Of a stretch of 64,000 nt of DNA, positions 1-8,754 are shown piece by piece. Location: positions 42,555-106,554 of the forward strand of contig NZ_SEUI01000002.1 of NCBI RefSeq assembly GCF_008370255.1, written 5' to 3'. Position 1 is the first letter of the stretch. Every line of letters starts with the position of its first letter. The position numbers were made by a program, and so were the translations under genes. A model generated the notes under the pieces. It was not told the DNA's origin, ran no database searches, and saw only the letters and a program-made list of their open reading frames with translations. This DNA is from Pseudoalteromonas sp. FUC4 (lineage in GTDB: Bacteria; Pseudomonadota; Gammaproteobacteria; Enterobacterales; Alteromonadaceae).

Positions 1-12
1 TACTCTTAAGGG

Positions 13-939
13 CTATTTTGTTTGCTTATTACCTTCACCTGTTTCTTTTATTCTTTGTACTAAAAAATCGACCGCCGCTTTTACCTTTGGCACTAAATAG
101 CGCTGCTTTTGGTATAATAGATAAACGGCCATATTGGTGTTTTGCGTTATTGCCACCTCATGCTCAAACTTAAGCTCTTGCAACTGACCAGACTCAAGGT
201 ATGAGTCGAGCGCCCATCGAGTTGACATTAAAATGCCCTCACCATTACACGCTTTTTTAGCCAGCCACGATCCGTTATTTGAAATAGCGACCGCAGGCCC
301 AGAAACATCGTGCCATTGATCATCCACTTTACATAACCATGGTGTAGGCCCCGAGGGTGTTTTAAAATATAGGCCACGGTGCTGCAGTAATTCCATAGCA
401 CTTTTAGGCGTCCCGTATTTTTGCAAATAACCAGGCGATGCAACAGGTATAAAGCTATTATCCATAAGCTTAATTGCTAACACGCGCTCGTTAGGTGCAT
501 ACCCTCCACGAATGGCTATATCAACGTCGTCACGCCCAAGGGTAGAAAGCTCATCGCTTAGGCTTACATCCAGTATAATTTCGGGATACAAAACACTAAA
601 TTCATCAAGTAGCGGCATTAAAATTTTGTCGCCAAAGCCAACCATACAACTAATTGATAATCGCCCCATGGGTGTAGTTTGATAACTGCGCACTGTTTCT
701 TGGCTCTGCGCCAGTTGCCCCAAAATTTGCTGCATATCGTTGTAATAAATATGCCCAACTTCAGTAAGCTTAACAATGCGGGTTGAGCGTTTTAAAAGCG
801 TAGCGCCTAAGCTTTTTTCTAAATCGGCTACTCGGCGCGACAACGACGAAGGCGGCACACCAAACGCTTTTGCAGCTTTAGTAAAACTGCCTGTTTCGAC
901 TACTTTTATAAAATACCGTATAGCTTTTAGTTGATCCAT
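13..939 (-). CDS. LysR-family transcriptional regulator
   Basis: A 308-residue LysR-type regulator. The N-terminal winged helix-turn-helix covers about residues 1-60 (SFTKAAKAFGVPPSSLSRRV is the helix-turn-helix core), followed by a periplasmic-binding-protein-like effector domain from about 90 to 295. Length and layout are normal for the family. It is transcribed away from the GST/oxidoreductase pair that starts 167 bp to the right, the classic arrangement in which a LysR protein controls the divergent genes; that control is inferred. The effector is unknown. The sequence resembles the large group of LysR proteins annotated near GST and quinone-reductase genes. Confidence 0.9.
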   Translation of the reverse strand: MDQLKAIRYFIKVVETGSFTKAAKAFGVPPSSLSRRVADLEKSLGATLLKRSTRIVKLTEVGHIYYNDMQQILGQLAQSQETVRSYQTTPMGRLSISCMVGFGDKILMPLLDEFSVLYPEIILDVSLSDELSTLGRDDVDIAIRGGYAPNERVLAIKLMDNSFIPVASPGYLQKYGTPKSAMELLQHRGLYFKTPSGPTPWLCKVDDQWHDVSGPAVAISNNGSWLAKKACNGEGILMSTRWALDSYLESGQLQELKFEHEVAITQNTNMAVYLLYQKQRYLVPKVKAAVDFLVQRIKETGEGNKQTK

Positions 940-1105
940 GCTGCCTCTGCGTTAAGTAAGCTTTATTATTGCCTAAAAGGCAAAAGTGATTCGCATTTTC
1001 CCTTATATATAAGCAAATTAAAACAAGTAATAATAACCTTAACTTATCTACACGCTTTAATTTATTTAACGCCAATAGTTAAAGCTTAAAACCAAAGGCT
1101 ACATT

Positions 1106-1783
1106 ATGATTACTTTGCACGGCTTCGCAGCTAGTAACTATTACAACTTGGTTAAGCATGTACTTTTACACAAAGAGCTGCCATTTAATGAGCACCTTAT
1201 ATACAACAACGACGAGCAGTTTTTAGCTATAAACCCTATGGGAAAAGTACCGGCTATTACCACCGCTGATGGGCTAAATATTGCAGAGTCGAGCGTTATT
1301 TGCGACTACCTTGAAGAAACTTACCCAAGCAACACGCTATACCCTGAAGATTCAGCCGAGCGTGCTTTTGTTCGCCAAATTATGAAAATAAGTGAGCTTT
1401 ACTTTGAATTGCCAAGCAGACGCTTAATTCCGTATGTATTTACAGGCTCCCCTGCACCTGAACACGTAAAAGACGACATTCGCAAGCTATTAACGCGCGG
1501 TGTAAACGCCCTTTGTGAATTAACGCATTTTTCGCCGTGGATAGCAGGCGAACAATTTAGCATGGCAGATATTTACGTTTACTACGTAAATACAGTGGTT
1601 AACGCATTCACGCCAAAAGAGCTTAATTGGGATGTACTGGCCGAAATCCCAGGTATGAAAGAATGGCAAGTAAAAATGAGTCAATCGACTATTGCACAGC
1701 AAATAGAGGCAGATCGCCAAGCAAATATGCCTGAGTTTATGCAAAAGGTAACAGCACAAATACAGGCAGCTCAAAGCAAATAA
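1106..1783 (+). CDS. Glutathione S-transferase family protein
   Basis: A 225-residue cytosolic GST-fold protein. The N-terminal thioredoxin-like domain (residues 1-75) holds the NPMGKVPA segment with the cis-proline and the ES pair at 61-62 that binds the gamma-glutamyl group of glutathione. The all-helical C-terminal domain follows, with the SMADIYVYY segment. Probably conjugates or reduces electrophiles with glutathione; the substrate cannot be told. It is followed after 43 bp by an oxidoreductase, likely co-transcribed, and lies divergent to the LysR regulator, its likely controller. Confidence 0.88.
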   Translation: MITLHGFAASNYYNLVKHVLLHKELPFNEHLIYNNDEQFLAINPMGKVPAITTADGLNIAESSVICDYLEETYPSNTLYPEDSAERAFVRQIMKISELYFELPSRRLIPYVFTGSPAPEHVKDDIRKLLTRGVNALCELTHFSPWIAGEQFSMADIYVYYVNTVVNAFTPKELNWDVLAEIPGMKEWQVKMSQSTIAQQIEADRQANMPEFMQKVTAQIQAAQSK

Positions 1784-1826
1784 TTACGCTATACGCTACC
1801 CATTCTCAATTTATAGGAACAGTATT

Positions 1827-2954
1827 ATGACAGATAAAAATATCCAACTTACTTCAACTATCAGCGAAGACAATAAACTCACACTTGCCTTAAAAAACAT
1901 CGAGATGCCAAAGCCAAATGCCGATGAAGTAGTTATTCGTATTGAAGCTGCACCATTAAATCCATCAGACTTAGGCGTTTTATTCAGCGCAGCTGATATG
2001 TCTACTGCAAAACAATCGGGTACTGATGAAAACCCAGTAATTACTGCTGATGTTCCAGCTCAATTTATGCCATCACTTAAAACACGTGTTGGTAAAGCAA
2101 CACAAGTAGGTAATGAAGGTGCAGGCACCGTAGTAGCAGCAGGCTCATCACAAGCCGCACAAGCATTAATGGGTAAAACCGTTGCAGTAATTGGCGGCGG
2201 TACGTATCGTCAATTTATATGTGCCAATGTACAAAGTTGCTTAGAGCTAAAAGAAGGGACTACCGCCAAAGAAGGTGCATCATCTTTTGTTAACCCACTT
2301 ACCGCACTAGCAATGGTAGAAACCATGCGCGCTGAAGGTCATAAAGCTATTATTCACGCGGCTGCAGCTTCTAACCTTGGCCAAATGCTAAACCGTATTT
2401 GTATTGCTGATGGCGTTGATTTAATTAATATTGTTCGTAAACCAGAACAAGAAAAATTACTGCGCGATATGGGTGCAAAATATATTGTTAACTCAAGCAG
2501 CGACACTTTTCTTGCTGACCTAACAGCTGCAATAATCGAAACCGGTGCAACTATAGCGTTCGACCCAATAGGTGGCGGCCAACTAACAAGTGACATTCTT
2601 AACTGTATGGAAGTTGCAGCTGCGCGCGATATGAAAGAGCACACAATTTATGGCTCTGATACATTCAAACAAGTGTACATTTATGGCGCACTAGACCGCG
2701 GGCCTATTACACTTAATCGTAACTTTGGCTTTGCTTGGGCTGTAAGCGGGTTCTTGTTATTTAATGCTTTAGGTAAATTAGGCACAGATACAGTAATGAA
2801 AATGCGCAAACGCGTTGCTGATGAAATCACCACTACATTTGCGAGCAACTACACGCACGAAGTGTCATTAGCTAAGGTATTACACTTACAGTCAATTGCC
2901 GCTTATTCTAAACAAGCAACAGGCGAAAAGTACTTAATTAAACCTCAAACTTAA
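1827..2954 (+). CDS. Medium-chain dehydrogenase/reductase (quinone-oxidoreductase-like)
   Basis: A 375-residue member of the MDR superfamily. The GroES-like N-terminal half (GNEGAGTVVAAG at about residue 90-100) is followed by a Rossmann half in which NLGQM and the IVRKPEQ segment fit the NAD(P)H site. No structural or catalytic zinc ligands of classical alcohol dehydrogenases are evident, so a zinc-free quinone oxidoreductase or enoyl reductase is likelier. A clear start with GGAACAG upstream. It follows the GST at 43 bp, and an intrinsic terminator closes the unit. With the GST it looks like a detoxification pair for quinones or unsaturated carbonyls (inference). Confidence 0.82.
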   Translation: MTDKNIQLTSTISEDNKLTLALKNIEMPKPNADEVVIRIEAAPLNPSDLGVLFSAADMSTAKQSGTDENPVITADVPAQFMPSLKTRVGKATQVGNEGAGTVVAAGSSQAAQALMGKTVAVIGGGTYRQFICANVQSCLELKEGTTAKEGASSFVNPLTALAMVETMRAEGHKAIIHAAAASNLGQMLNRICIADGVDLINIVRKPEQEKLLRDMGAKYIVNSSSDTFLADLTAAIIETGATIAFDPIGGGQLTSDILNCMEVAAARDMKEHTIYGSDTFKQVYIYGALDRGPITLNRNFGFAWAVSGFLLFNALGKLGTDTVMKMRKRVADEITTTFASNYTHEVSLAKVLHLQSIAAYSKQATGEKYLIKPQT

Positions 2955-3013
2955 TTAAATGGGCTTAAGTAAGTATTAAAGACCGCAGCATTTAACGCAG
3001 TGGTTTTAAAATT

Positions 3014-3047
3014 AAAAAGCAGATGCTAATTAGGTATCTGCTTTTTT
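3014..3047 (+). terminator. Intrinsic terminator after the GST-MDR pair
   Basis: AAAAGCAGAT and ATCTGCTTTT pair around an 11-nt loop and are followed by a T run. It lies 60 bp past the stop of the MDR gene. Confidence 0.8.
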
Positions 3048-3157
3048 GTCATAATAAAAAGACTACTTTGTAACTACTTAAAGTCCAAGATTTAAGATAA
3101 CGTCTAGATTGTCTTTCGTTCGCTATCAATATTGAGTGATGAAGATATTACTGATTA

Positions 3158-3985
3158 TTACTGCCCAATTGGGTAACTGACTATTGTTTGATAGTCGGCT
3201 AATGCCATCATCTGGTTACCCTTTAATCCATGAAATGGGAATTCTGCAAACTCGTAACCCCTTGAGTTTAAATCTAGACATATTTTCCTATCGGTTAATA
3301 TTAGTTTCCGTGCATGAGCTGGATATATACCTTCATTTTTCTTAGTTACCATAAATGCGATTGGAAAAAAGCTTAATAAACTGACAGTAGAAATATTTCC
3401 ATTGTTATAAAATCCAACACACTTCGCGCTTAAATGTTTATTATAAGGGTAATACCAATAATATATATCGTGAGTATCATCAATAGCGCTATCTTCGCCA
3501 AGAACAAAATTTTTTAGTGGCTGAAAATAAGGCGAATACTGTGGCTCATCTTTACATTCTTTAACCGAAGTTGCGGCCAGAACATGACCAATCATTGCCC
3601 TTGAAAACTTTTTAGCATCAATATTTGTATTGATAAGTGTGTATGGGCTACCACTATGAAAGAAATAATCCTTTATTTGCAATGTTAGAGATTTACAGAC
3701 CCTAGCCACTTCATCATCGTTACCACCTAGGTGAGTATTATTACAATTATGACAAATAGTTTTGAACTTACTACCATTTGGTGAATGTACGCCTTTAACT
3801 CTTGATGCTTCAACCTCCATCAACTCTGTAATATGACGCTGCTCAACCTTAGTTATTGTTATCGCACCTTTTGGAGGTACATGGTCTTGAGAAAGCCGGC
3901 CGTAAATACCGCAAATCAATCAAAACCCAGCTTGAATTTTTGTATGCTCAAATCGCTTTGATATGCTCTTACTATAGCTTCCCAT
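3158..3985 (-). pseudogene. HNH-like zinc nuclease domain protein with an in-frame UGA at codon 22
   Basis: The longest open stretch (3158-3919) begins with TTG immediately after a UGA. Reading further upstream in the same frame gives 21 more residues starting at an ATG at 3985 with AAGGACG 8 nt before it: MGSYSKSISKRFEHTKIQAGF, then UGA (3920-3922), then LICGIYGRLSQDHVPPKG. The full product would be 275 residues. The family pattern is a CxxC pair, then DHVPPK, then CHNCNN. Here the UGA sits exactly where the first Cys of the first CxxC is expected (x-L-I-C). One base change from TGT or TGC explains it. Likely a recent nonsense mutation or sequence error. Selenocysteine or readthrough cannot be excluded, but no convincing SECIS hairpin was seen after the UGA. 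It stands alone between the MDR gene and a small hypothetical gene. Confidence 0.6.
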
Positions 3986-4266
3986 ATTTAACGTCCTTGT
4001 GTAATGAGTTAATAATTTCTTGAGTTGGTTTTAACAAATTATGTAAGAGATCGCTAATACTAAGTTTGTTAATTAACTCTGTAAAAATTGGAGGCAATAA
4101 AAAAAACGTGCTTCGTTAGTTTTATTTGAACACGAAAACAAAAAGATCCTCTTTGATCAAACTACTCAATAATTGTACTAATTAATGCAATTAGTCATAA
4201 ATCTGTAACTTTGATCCGCGATAATCTCTATCCGATAAATGAATAGACTCAAGAAGATTAAGTAAG

Positions 4267-4752
4267 ATGAGTACACCCTTAGTGCAACTAACATTTGCAC
4301 AGCAATCATTTGATGATTCTATGTCTGCGGCGATGAGCCACGCTATGGAATATGAAAAGCTATCGCTAAAAGCCAATGCTGCGCATAACATTACGCTGCA
4401 GTGTGTGTTGCCTGATGGCGCAAATGAGAGCGATGTTATTTCACTAAGTGCTACGCAGCCCAGTGCGCGTGGGGCGCAGTATTTTACTGAAAAAACGCTG
4501 AGCAATGCAGACCTTGAATCTGGTACTGTAAATCTTACTTTAAGTAACATTACACAAAGCCAGTGTTTTGTAGTGCAAATGATGCTGCACGGAAAAAACA
4601 CGACCTTAAAAGAAAGCCAACAACTCGATGTGTACATTAAAGCATTTGAGCAAGGCTACATTCCTGAGCAAATAAAAACTGAACACGCTAAGCCTCAAGG
4701 CGTTCGTAGCTACTTTGCGAGTATGGGGTCTACGTTTTTATCACTGTTTTAG
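4267..4752 (+). CDS. Hypothetical protein, 161 aa
   Basis: Not recognised. A 161-residue soluble protein without signal peptide or membrane segment. The middle alternates beta-like stretches (NITLQCVLPDG, GTVNLTLSNITQSQCFVVQM), and the tail ends in an amphipathic FASMGSTFLSLF. The ATG is preceded only by a weak purine stretch. The reverse-strand reading frame over the same bases is longer at one end but its protein is low-complexity Cys/Leu-rich and not credible. It converges on anmK with 41 bp between the stops. Confidence 0.6.
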   Translation: MSTPLVQLTFAQQSFDDSMSAAMSHAMEYEKLSLKANAAHNITLQCVLPDGANESDVISLSATQPSARGAQYFTEKTLSNADLESGTVNLTLSNITQSQCFVVQMMLHGKNTTLKESQQLDVYIKAFEQGYIPEQIKTEHAKPQGVRSYFASMGSTFLSLF

Positions 4753-4793
4753 TGCTGGCAGCACTAAAATTACACGACACTACTTATAAGTTG

Positions 4794-5999
4794 TTAGTCT
4801 GCAAAACTTACTTTACCCATAGTAACTCCCGCAATACCTTGTGCGGTATTACTTAGGTGTTGCTGCTCACCGGCTAGGCATTCGTTTGCTAAAATAGCAA
4901 ATAACACGGCCTCTTTTGCATCAGGGTTTATACCTAAATCGTCGGTGTTTTTAAAAGCCTTAATACGTGGACAAAGCGCTGTAAGTTGCGCCATTAGTAA
5001 TGGGTTATGAATACCCCCACCACTTGCATACACCACACAATTTTGTGCGCGCTCCGCACATTCGTTTACTGCATTTGCTATAACAGTAGCAGTAAAGGTA
5101 TTTAAGGTGGCCATTACATCTTCATGGCTTAAGTGCTGTGTATTTGTAAGCTGCTGTGCGGCGTTTAAATACGCTAAGTTAAATACCTCAGGCCCTGTGG
5201 TTTTAGGCATTGGAAGGTTAAAAAATGCGTTATTACATAATGCATTTAATAATGGTGTATTTACCTTGCCTGCTTTTGCTATTTTTGCGCCATCGTCATA
5301 ATGTTGCCCTATAAAATGCTGCTGAACGTAAGCATCCATAATGGTATTACCGGGGCCAATGTCGGAGCTAAATACGCCGTTTGCATCACCATTTTTGGGT
5401 AAAAACGTTAAGTTAGCTATGCCGCCCATATTTAGCAAAACCCGACTCTCAACAGCGCTCGAAAAATACAAATAATCACCATACACAGCCAGTGGTGCGC
5501 CCTCACCTCCTGCGGCTATGTGTTTTTGCCTAAAATCACCAATAGTTGTAATACCCGTAGTAACGGCTATTTGGTCGCTATCGCCAATTTGTAAGGTGCC
5601 ATTAGTAAAGCTTTTGTGGTTATGCTGCGACTGCGGGCAGTGGTAAATGGTTTGCCCGTGGCTTGCTATTACATCAATACTTGCTGGGTTTATATTCCAC
5701 TTAGCTAAGCACTGATTAACCATATTGCCATGGAGTTTACCTACCCACGGGTGCAGTAAAGTTACAAGCTCTAAATCGCACTCTCGTTTGGCAAATACCT
5801 GCTTTATTTTAGTTTTATAATCGTCGTTGTAGTCAACGGTGATAAAATTTAAAACCTCAATGTGTGTATTTAAGCCCGCGCCCGTTACTTTACACAGTGC
5901 AACATCAAGCCCATCCAACGAGGTGCCGCTCATTAAACCAATAATTAAACGGCTTGGTTTTTGGGCGCTGTTATAAAGTGCTTTAATGTGAGGGTGCAT
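4794..5999 (-). CDS. anmK: Anhydro-N-acetylmuramic acid kinase
   Basis: AnmK opens the 1,6-anhydro ring of anhydroMurNAc and phosphorylates it to MurNAc-6-phosphate in peptidoglycan recycling, in the cytoplasm. The ATP-binding signature LMSGTSLDGLDVALC lies at residues 22-36, and GGEGAPLAVYGD and GGIANLTFL follow as in the family. At 401 residues it is about 30 longer than the E. coli enzyme; the first 16 residues may be an extension. It stands alone, divergent from the GNAT gene. Confidence 0.93.
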   Translation of the reverse strand: MHPHIKALYNSAQKPSRLIIGLMSGTSLDGLDVALCKVTGAGLNTHIEVLNFITVDYNDDYKTKIKQVFAKRECDLELVTLLHPWVGKLHGNMVNQCLAKWNINPASIDVIASHGQTIYHCPQSQHNHKSFTNGTLQIGDSDQIAVTTGITTIGDFRQKHIAAGGEGAPLAVYGDYLYFSSAVESRVLLNMGGIANLTFLPKNGDANGVFSSDIGPGNTIMDAYVQQHFIGQHYDDGAKIAKAGKVNTPLLNALCNNAFFNLPMPKTTGPEVFNLAYLNAAQQLTNTQHLSHEDVMATLNTFTATVIANAVNECAERAQNCVVYASGGGIHNPLLMAQLTALCPRIKAFKNTDDLGINPDAKEAVLFAILANECLAGEQQHLSNTAQGIAGVTMGKVSFAD

Positions 6000-6148
6000 A
6001 ATGGCATCTAAAATAAGTGTAATATTTTGCTTATATTAGAGGACTTTAAAACAAAGTAATAGCCGTAAACCGTTTAATTTAGGTTCTTATTGTTTAACTC
6101 TTAAATGATTGCTAAGTTAGTGTGCATACTAAAAATTTATGAAAAAAT

Positions 6149-6649
6149 ATGATCACCCTCAGAGAGTTTAAAGCCCAAGACGCGCCTTTTATTATAAACA
6201 CCCTAAATGATGAACAGGTGACGCGTTTTCTATCGTCAAAAATTCCGTTTCCGTATACGCAAGCCGATGCTGATTGGTGGATAAACCAAGGCTCAAAAAA
6301 CGGCGTAATTGATGCAACGGCTAAGGCCATTGTTGTAAATGGGCAATTTGCGGGCTGTATTGGTGTAACTCCCGGCGAATTTGAATACAGCCACAGTGGC
6401 GAAATTGGTTATTGGCTAAATAAAGCCTATTGGGGGCAAGGTATTATTACACGCGCTATTGAACTTATATGCAATGAAGCGTTTGCAAGCTCACACTTAA
6501 ACAGAATTTTTGGTGCAGTATTTGCTGGTAATACCGGCTCAATGAAAGCACTTATTAAAAGTGGTTTTGAGCAAGAGGCTGTGCTTAAACAGGCTATTTA
6601 TAAAAACGGCGTATTTTACAATAGCCATATTTTTAGCAAGCTAAAATAA
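6149..6649 (+). CDS. GNAT-family N-acetyltransferase (RimJ/RimL-like)
   Basis: A 166-residue acetyltransferase. It opens with ITLREF as RimJ/RimL-type proteins do. The acetyl-CoA-binding strand-loop-helix is GEIGYWLNKAYWGQGIITRA (about residues 89-108), followed by NRIFGAVFAGNTGSMKALIK and the C-terminal GFEQEAVLKQAIYKNG. The acceptor could be a protein N-terminus, an antibiotic or a small metabolite. The start codon is preceded by a weak A-rich stretch. Confidence 0.85.
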   Translation: MITLREFKAQDAPFIINTLNDEQVTRFLSSKIPFPYTQADADWWINQGSKNGVIDATAKAIVVNGQFAGCIGVTPGEFEYSHSGEIGYWLNKAYWGQGIITRAIELICNEAFASSHLNRIFGAVFAGNTGSMKALIKSGFEQEAVLKQAIYKNGVFYNSHIFSKLK

Positions 6650-6822
6650 GCCATTTAGAATAAATACTCTGCAAAGCTTGAATTACCAGTACCTCGCCCA
6701 AAGCTAATGTATTGAGGTAAAAATATATATTTACACTGCTTAGCGCGCATTATTGTTTAGGTTAGATATTAATTTAACGCATAAACATTCGCTAAGTACA
6801 TTCACTTTAAGAGGAGATTTTT

Positions 6823-7851
6823 ATGTCTGCAACTAGTCGTCAACTTACTTTAGCATCACGCCCTAATGGCGCCCCGAACGAAAAAAACTTTGAACTTAAA
6901 ACGGTAGAGCTTCCTGCATTAAAAGACGGCGAAGTTTTACTACGCACTATTTACCTATCATTAGACCCGTATATGCGTGGTCGTATGAGTGATGCTAAGT
7001 CGTACGCTGATCCTGTTAATATTGGCGATGTAATGGTTGGCGCAACTGTGTGCCAAGTAGAAGAGTCTAAAAACGATAAGTTTAATGAAGGTGAATGGGT
7101 ACTTGCCTACACAGGTTGGCAAGATTACGCCATTACCGACGGCGAAGGCTTAATGCAGTTAGGTAAAGAGCCTGCAAACCCTTCATACGCATTAGGTATT
7201 ATGGGTATGCCTGGCTTTACTGCTTACATGGGCTTACTTGATATTGGCCAGCCTAAAGAAGGCGAAACCGTAGTTGTTGCAGCAGCAACAGGCCCAGTAG
7301 GTGCAACGGTTGGTCAAATAGCTAAAATTAAAGGCTGTAAAGTAGTCGGTGTTGCTGGTGGTAGCGAAAAATGCGCACATGCAGTTGAAAAGCTAGGGTT
7401 TGATGCCTGTATTGATCACAAAGCAGATGACTTTGAAGAACAGCTAGAAAAAGCCTGCGACAAAGGCATTGATGTTTACTACGAAAATGTGGGCGGTAAA
7501 GTATTCGACGCCGTAGTACCACTATTAAATACCGCAGCGCGCGTACCACTATGTGGTTTAGTATCGCAATACAACGCTACTAGCTTGCCAGAAGGCCCAG
7601 ACCGATTAGGTATGCTAATGGGGCAATTGCTTACTAAGCGTATTAAAATGCAAGGCTTTATCATTTTTGATGATTACGGCGACCGTTACGACGAGTTTGC
7701 ACAAGACATGCAAAAATGGCTACAAGACGGAAAAATTCAATACCGTGAGCACATGGTAGAAGGCATCGAAAATACAGTAGACGCGTTCAACGATATGATA
7801 TGCGGTAAAAACTTTGGTAAAACTGTGGTTAAAATTAATAACCCACTTTAA
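6823..7851 (+). CDS. NADP-dependent oxidoreductase, CurA/PTGR-like
   Basis: A 342-residue zinc-free MDR of the leukotriene-B4 12-hydroxydehydrogenase / curcumin reductase class, which reduces alpha,beta-unsaturated carbonyls with NADPH. LDPYMRGRM near residue 46, the nucleotide loop AATGPVGATVGQIAK near 150, and VGVAGGSEKCAHAV with DVYYENVGGKVFDAV are diagnostic. A strong ribosome-binding site (AGAGGAG) lies 6 nt before the ATG. It is followed 50 bp later by a GST, so the window holds two separate oxidoreductase-GST pairs. Confidence 0.9.
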   Translation: MSATSRQLTLASRPNGAPNEKNFELKTVELPALKDGEVLLRTIYLSLDPYMRGRMSDAKSYADPVNIGDVMVGATVCQVEESKNDKFNEGEWVLAYTGWQDYAITDGEGLMQLGKEPANPSYALGIMGMPGFTAYMGLLDIGQPKEGETVVVAAATGPVGATVGQIAKIKGCKVVGVAGGSEKCAHAVEKLGFDACIDHKADDFEEQLEKACDKGIDVYYENVGGKVFDAVVPLLNTAARVPLCGLVSQYNATSLPEGPDRLGMLMGQLLTKRIKMQGFIIFDDYGDRYDEFAQDMQKWLQDGKIQYREHMVEGIENTVDAFNDMICGKNFGKTVVKINNPL

Positions 7852-7901
7852 TTTTAAACGGCTTGTAAGGCAAAGCCCTTACAAGCCACAAAAGGACTGA
7901 C

Positions 7902-8519
7902 ATGATTAAACTACACCATTTAAATAAATCCCGTTCTAAACGTATAATTTGGCTTTTAGAAGAGCTAGATGTTGACTACGAAATTGTGGCTTACCAGCGC
8001 AATAAAGACACCTTCCTAGCCCCTGACGAACTAAAACATATTCATCAACTTGGTAAGTCTCCGGTAATTGAAGATGGCGGTTTAATTATTGCCGAATCAG
8101 GCGCTATTACCGACTACCTTATTACTAAATACGGTAACGGTAAATTTGCTCCAAAAGTAGATACCGCTGAATATGTTGACTACCAGCAATGGCTGCACTT
8201 TGCAGAAAGCTCAGCAATTTTACCGCTTTTACTTAAAATGTTTGTACTAAAAGACGGTGCTAAAACACAGTTTTTAGAAGGCTATGCAGACGCTGAAACA
8301 GCTAAAGTAATTAGCTACTTTAATGACCGCCTAGAAGGTAAACGTTATTTAGTGGGCGATACCCTAACGGGCGCTGACTTTATGATGTCGTTTATTGTTG
8401 AAATTGTTAAAAACTCAGGTCAATTAGCACACTTTAAAAACCTCGTTAAGTACGACGAGCAATTACAAAGCCATGAGAAGTTTCATACAGCTAACGAGCT
8501 AGAAGCAAAGTACGACTAA
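7902..8519 (+). CDS. Glutathione S-transferase family protein
   Basis: A 205-residue GST. The N-terminal LHHLNKSRSKRIIWLLEEL is the hallmark of a bacterial subgroup of these proteins, and the glutathione-contacting ES pair sits in IIAESGAITDYL. A helical C-terminal domain follows, with GDTLTGADFMMSF. It lies directly after the CurA-like reductase, with a ribosome-binding AAAGGA before the ATG, and a terminator closes the unit. It is only distantly like the GST at 1106. Confidence 0.9.
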   Translation: MIKLHHLNKSRSKRIIWLLEELDVDYEIVAYQRNKDTFLAPDELKHIHQLGKSPVIEDGGLIIAESGAITDYLITKYGNGKFAPKVDTAEYVDYQQWLHFAESSAILPLLLKMFVLKDGAKTQFLEGYADAETAKVISYFNDRLEGKRYLVGDTLTGADFMMSFIVEIVKNSGQLAHFKNLVKYDEQLQSHEKFHTANELEAKYD

Positions 8520-8550
8520 CTACTTTTATATAATCTTTTATATAACACTA

Positions 8551-8571
8551 AGGGGCATTTAGCCCCTTTTT
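8551..8571 (+). terminator. Intrinsic terminator after the CurA-GST pair
   Basis: AGGGGC and GCCCCT arms with an ATTTA loop followed by TTTT, 32 bp past the GST stop. Confidence 0.85.
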
Positions 8572-8754
8572 AATGCCTGTAAATATGCCTGTAAAATAGC
8601 CCCACCAAAGTTACGCTTGTAAACTAAATTAACAAATACCCCCTTATTGCTAATAAAGCTTCAGTTTATAGGGCATAATGCCGATATTATTTTGAAATTA
8701 TCACTAATAATACTGGCTCCCCTTACTAGTATTAACTCAAACTTGGAATCATCC

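Noticed and set aside
3920..3960. Selenocysteine insertion element after the UGA in the HNH-like gene
   Set aside because: I looked for a hairpin with a GGU-type apex 15-40 nt downstream and saw no convincing stem; a nonsense mutation is simpler.
4191..4637. 148-codon minus-strand frame opposite the 161-aa hypothetical gene
   Set aside because: Shadow frame: Cys/Ser/Leu-rich translation and no ribosome-binding site. The plus-strand protein has more ordinary composition.
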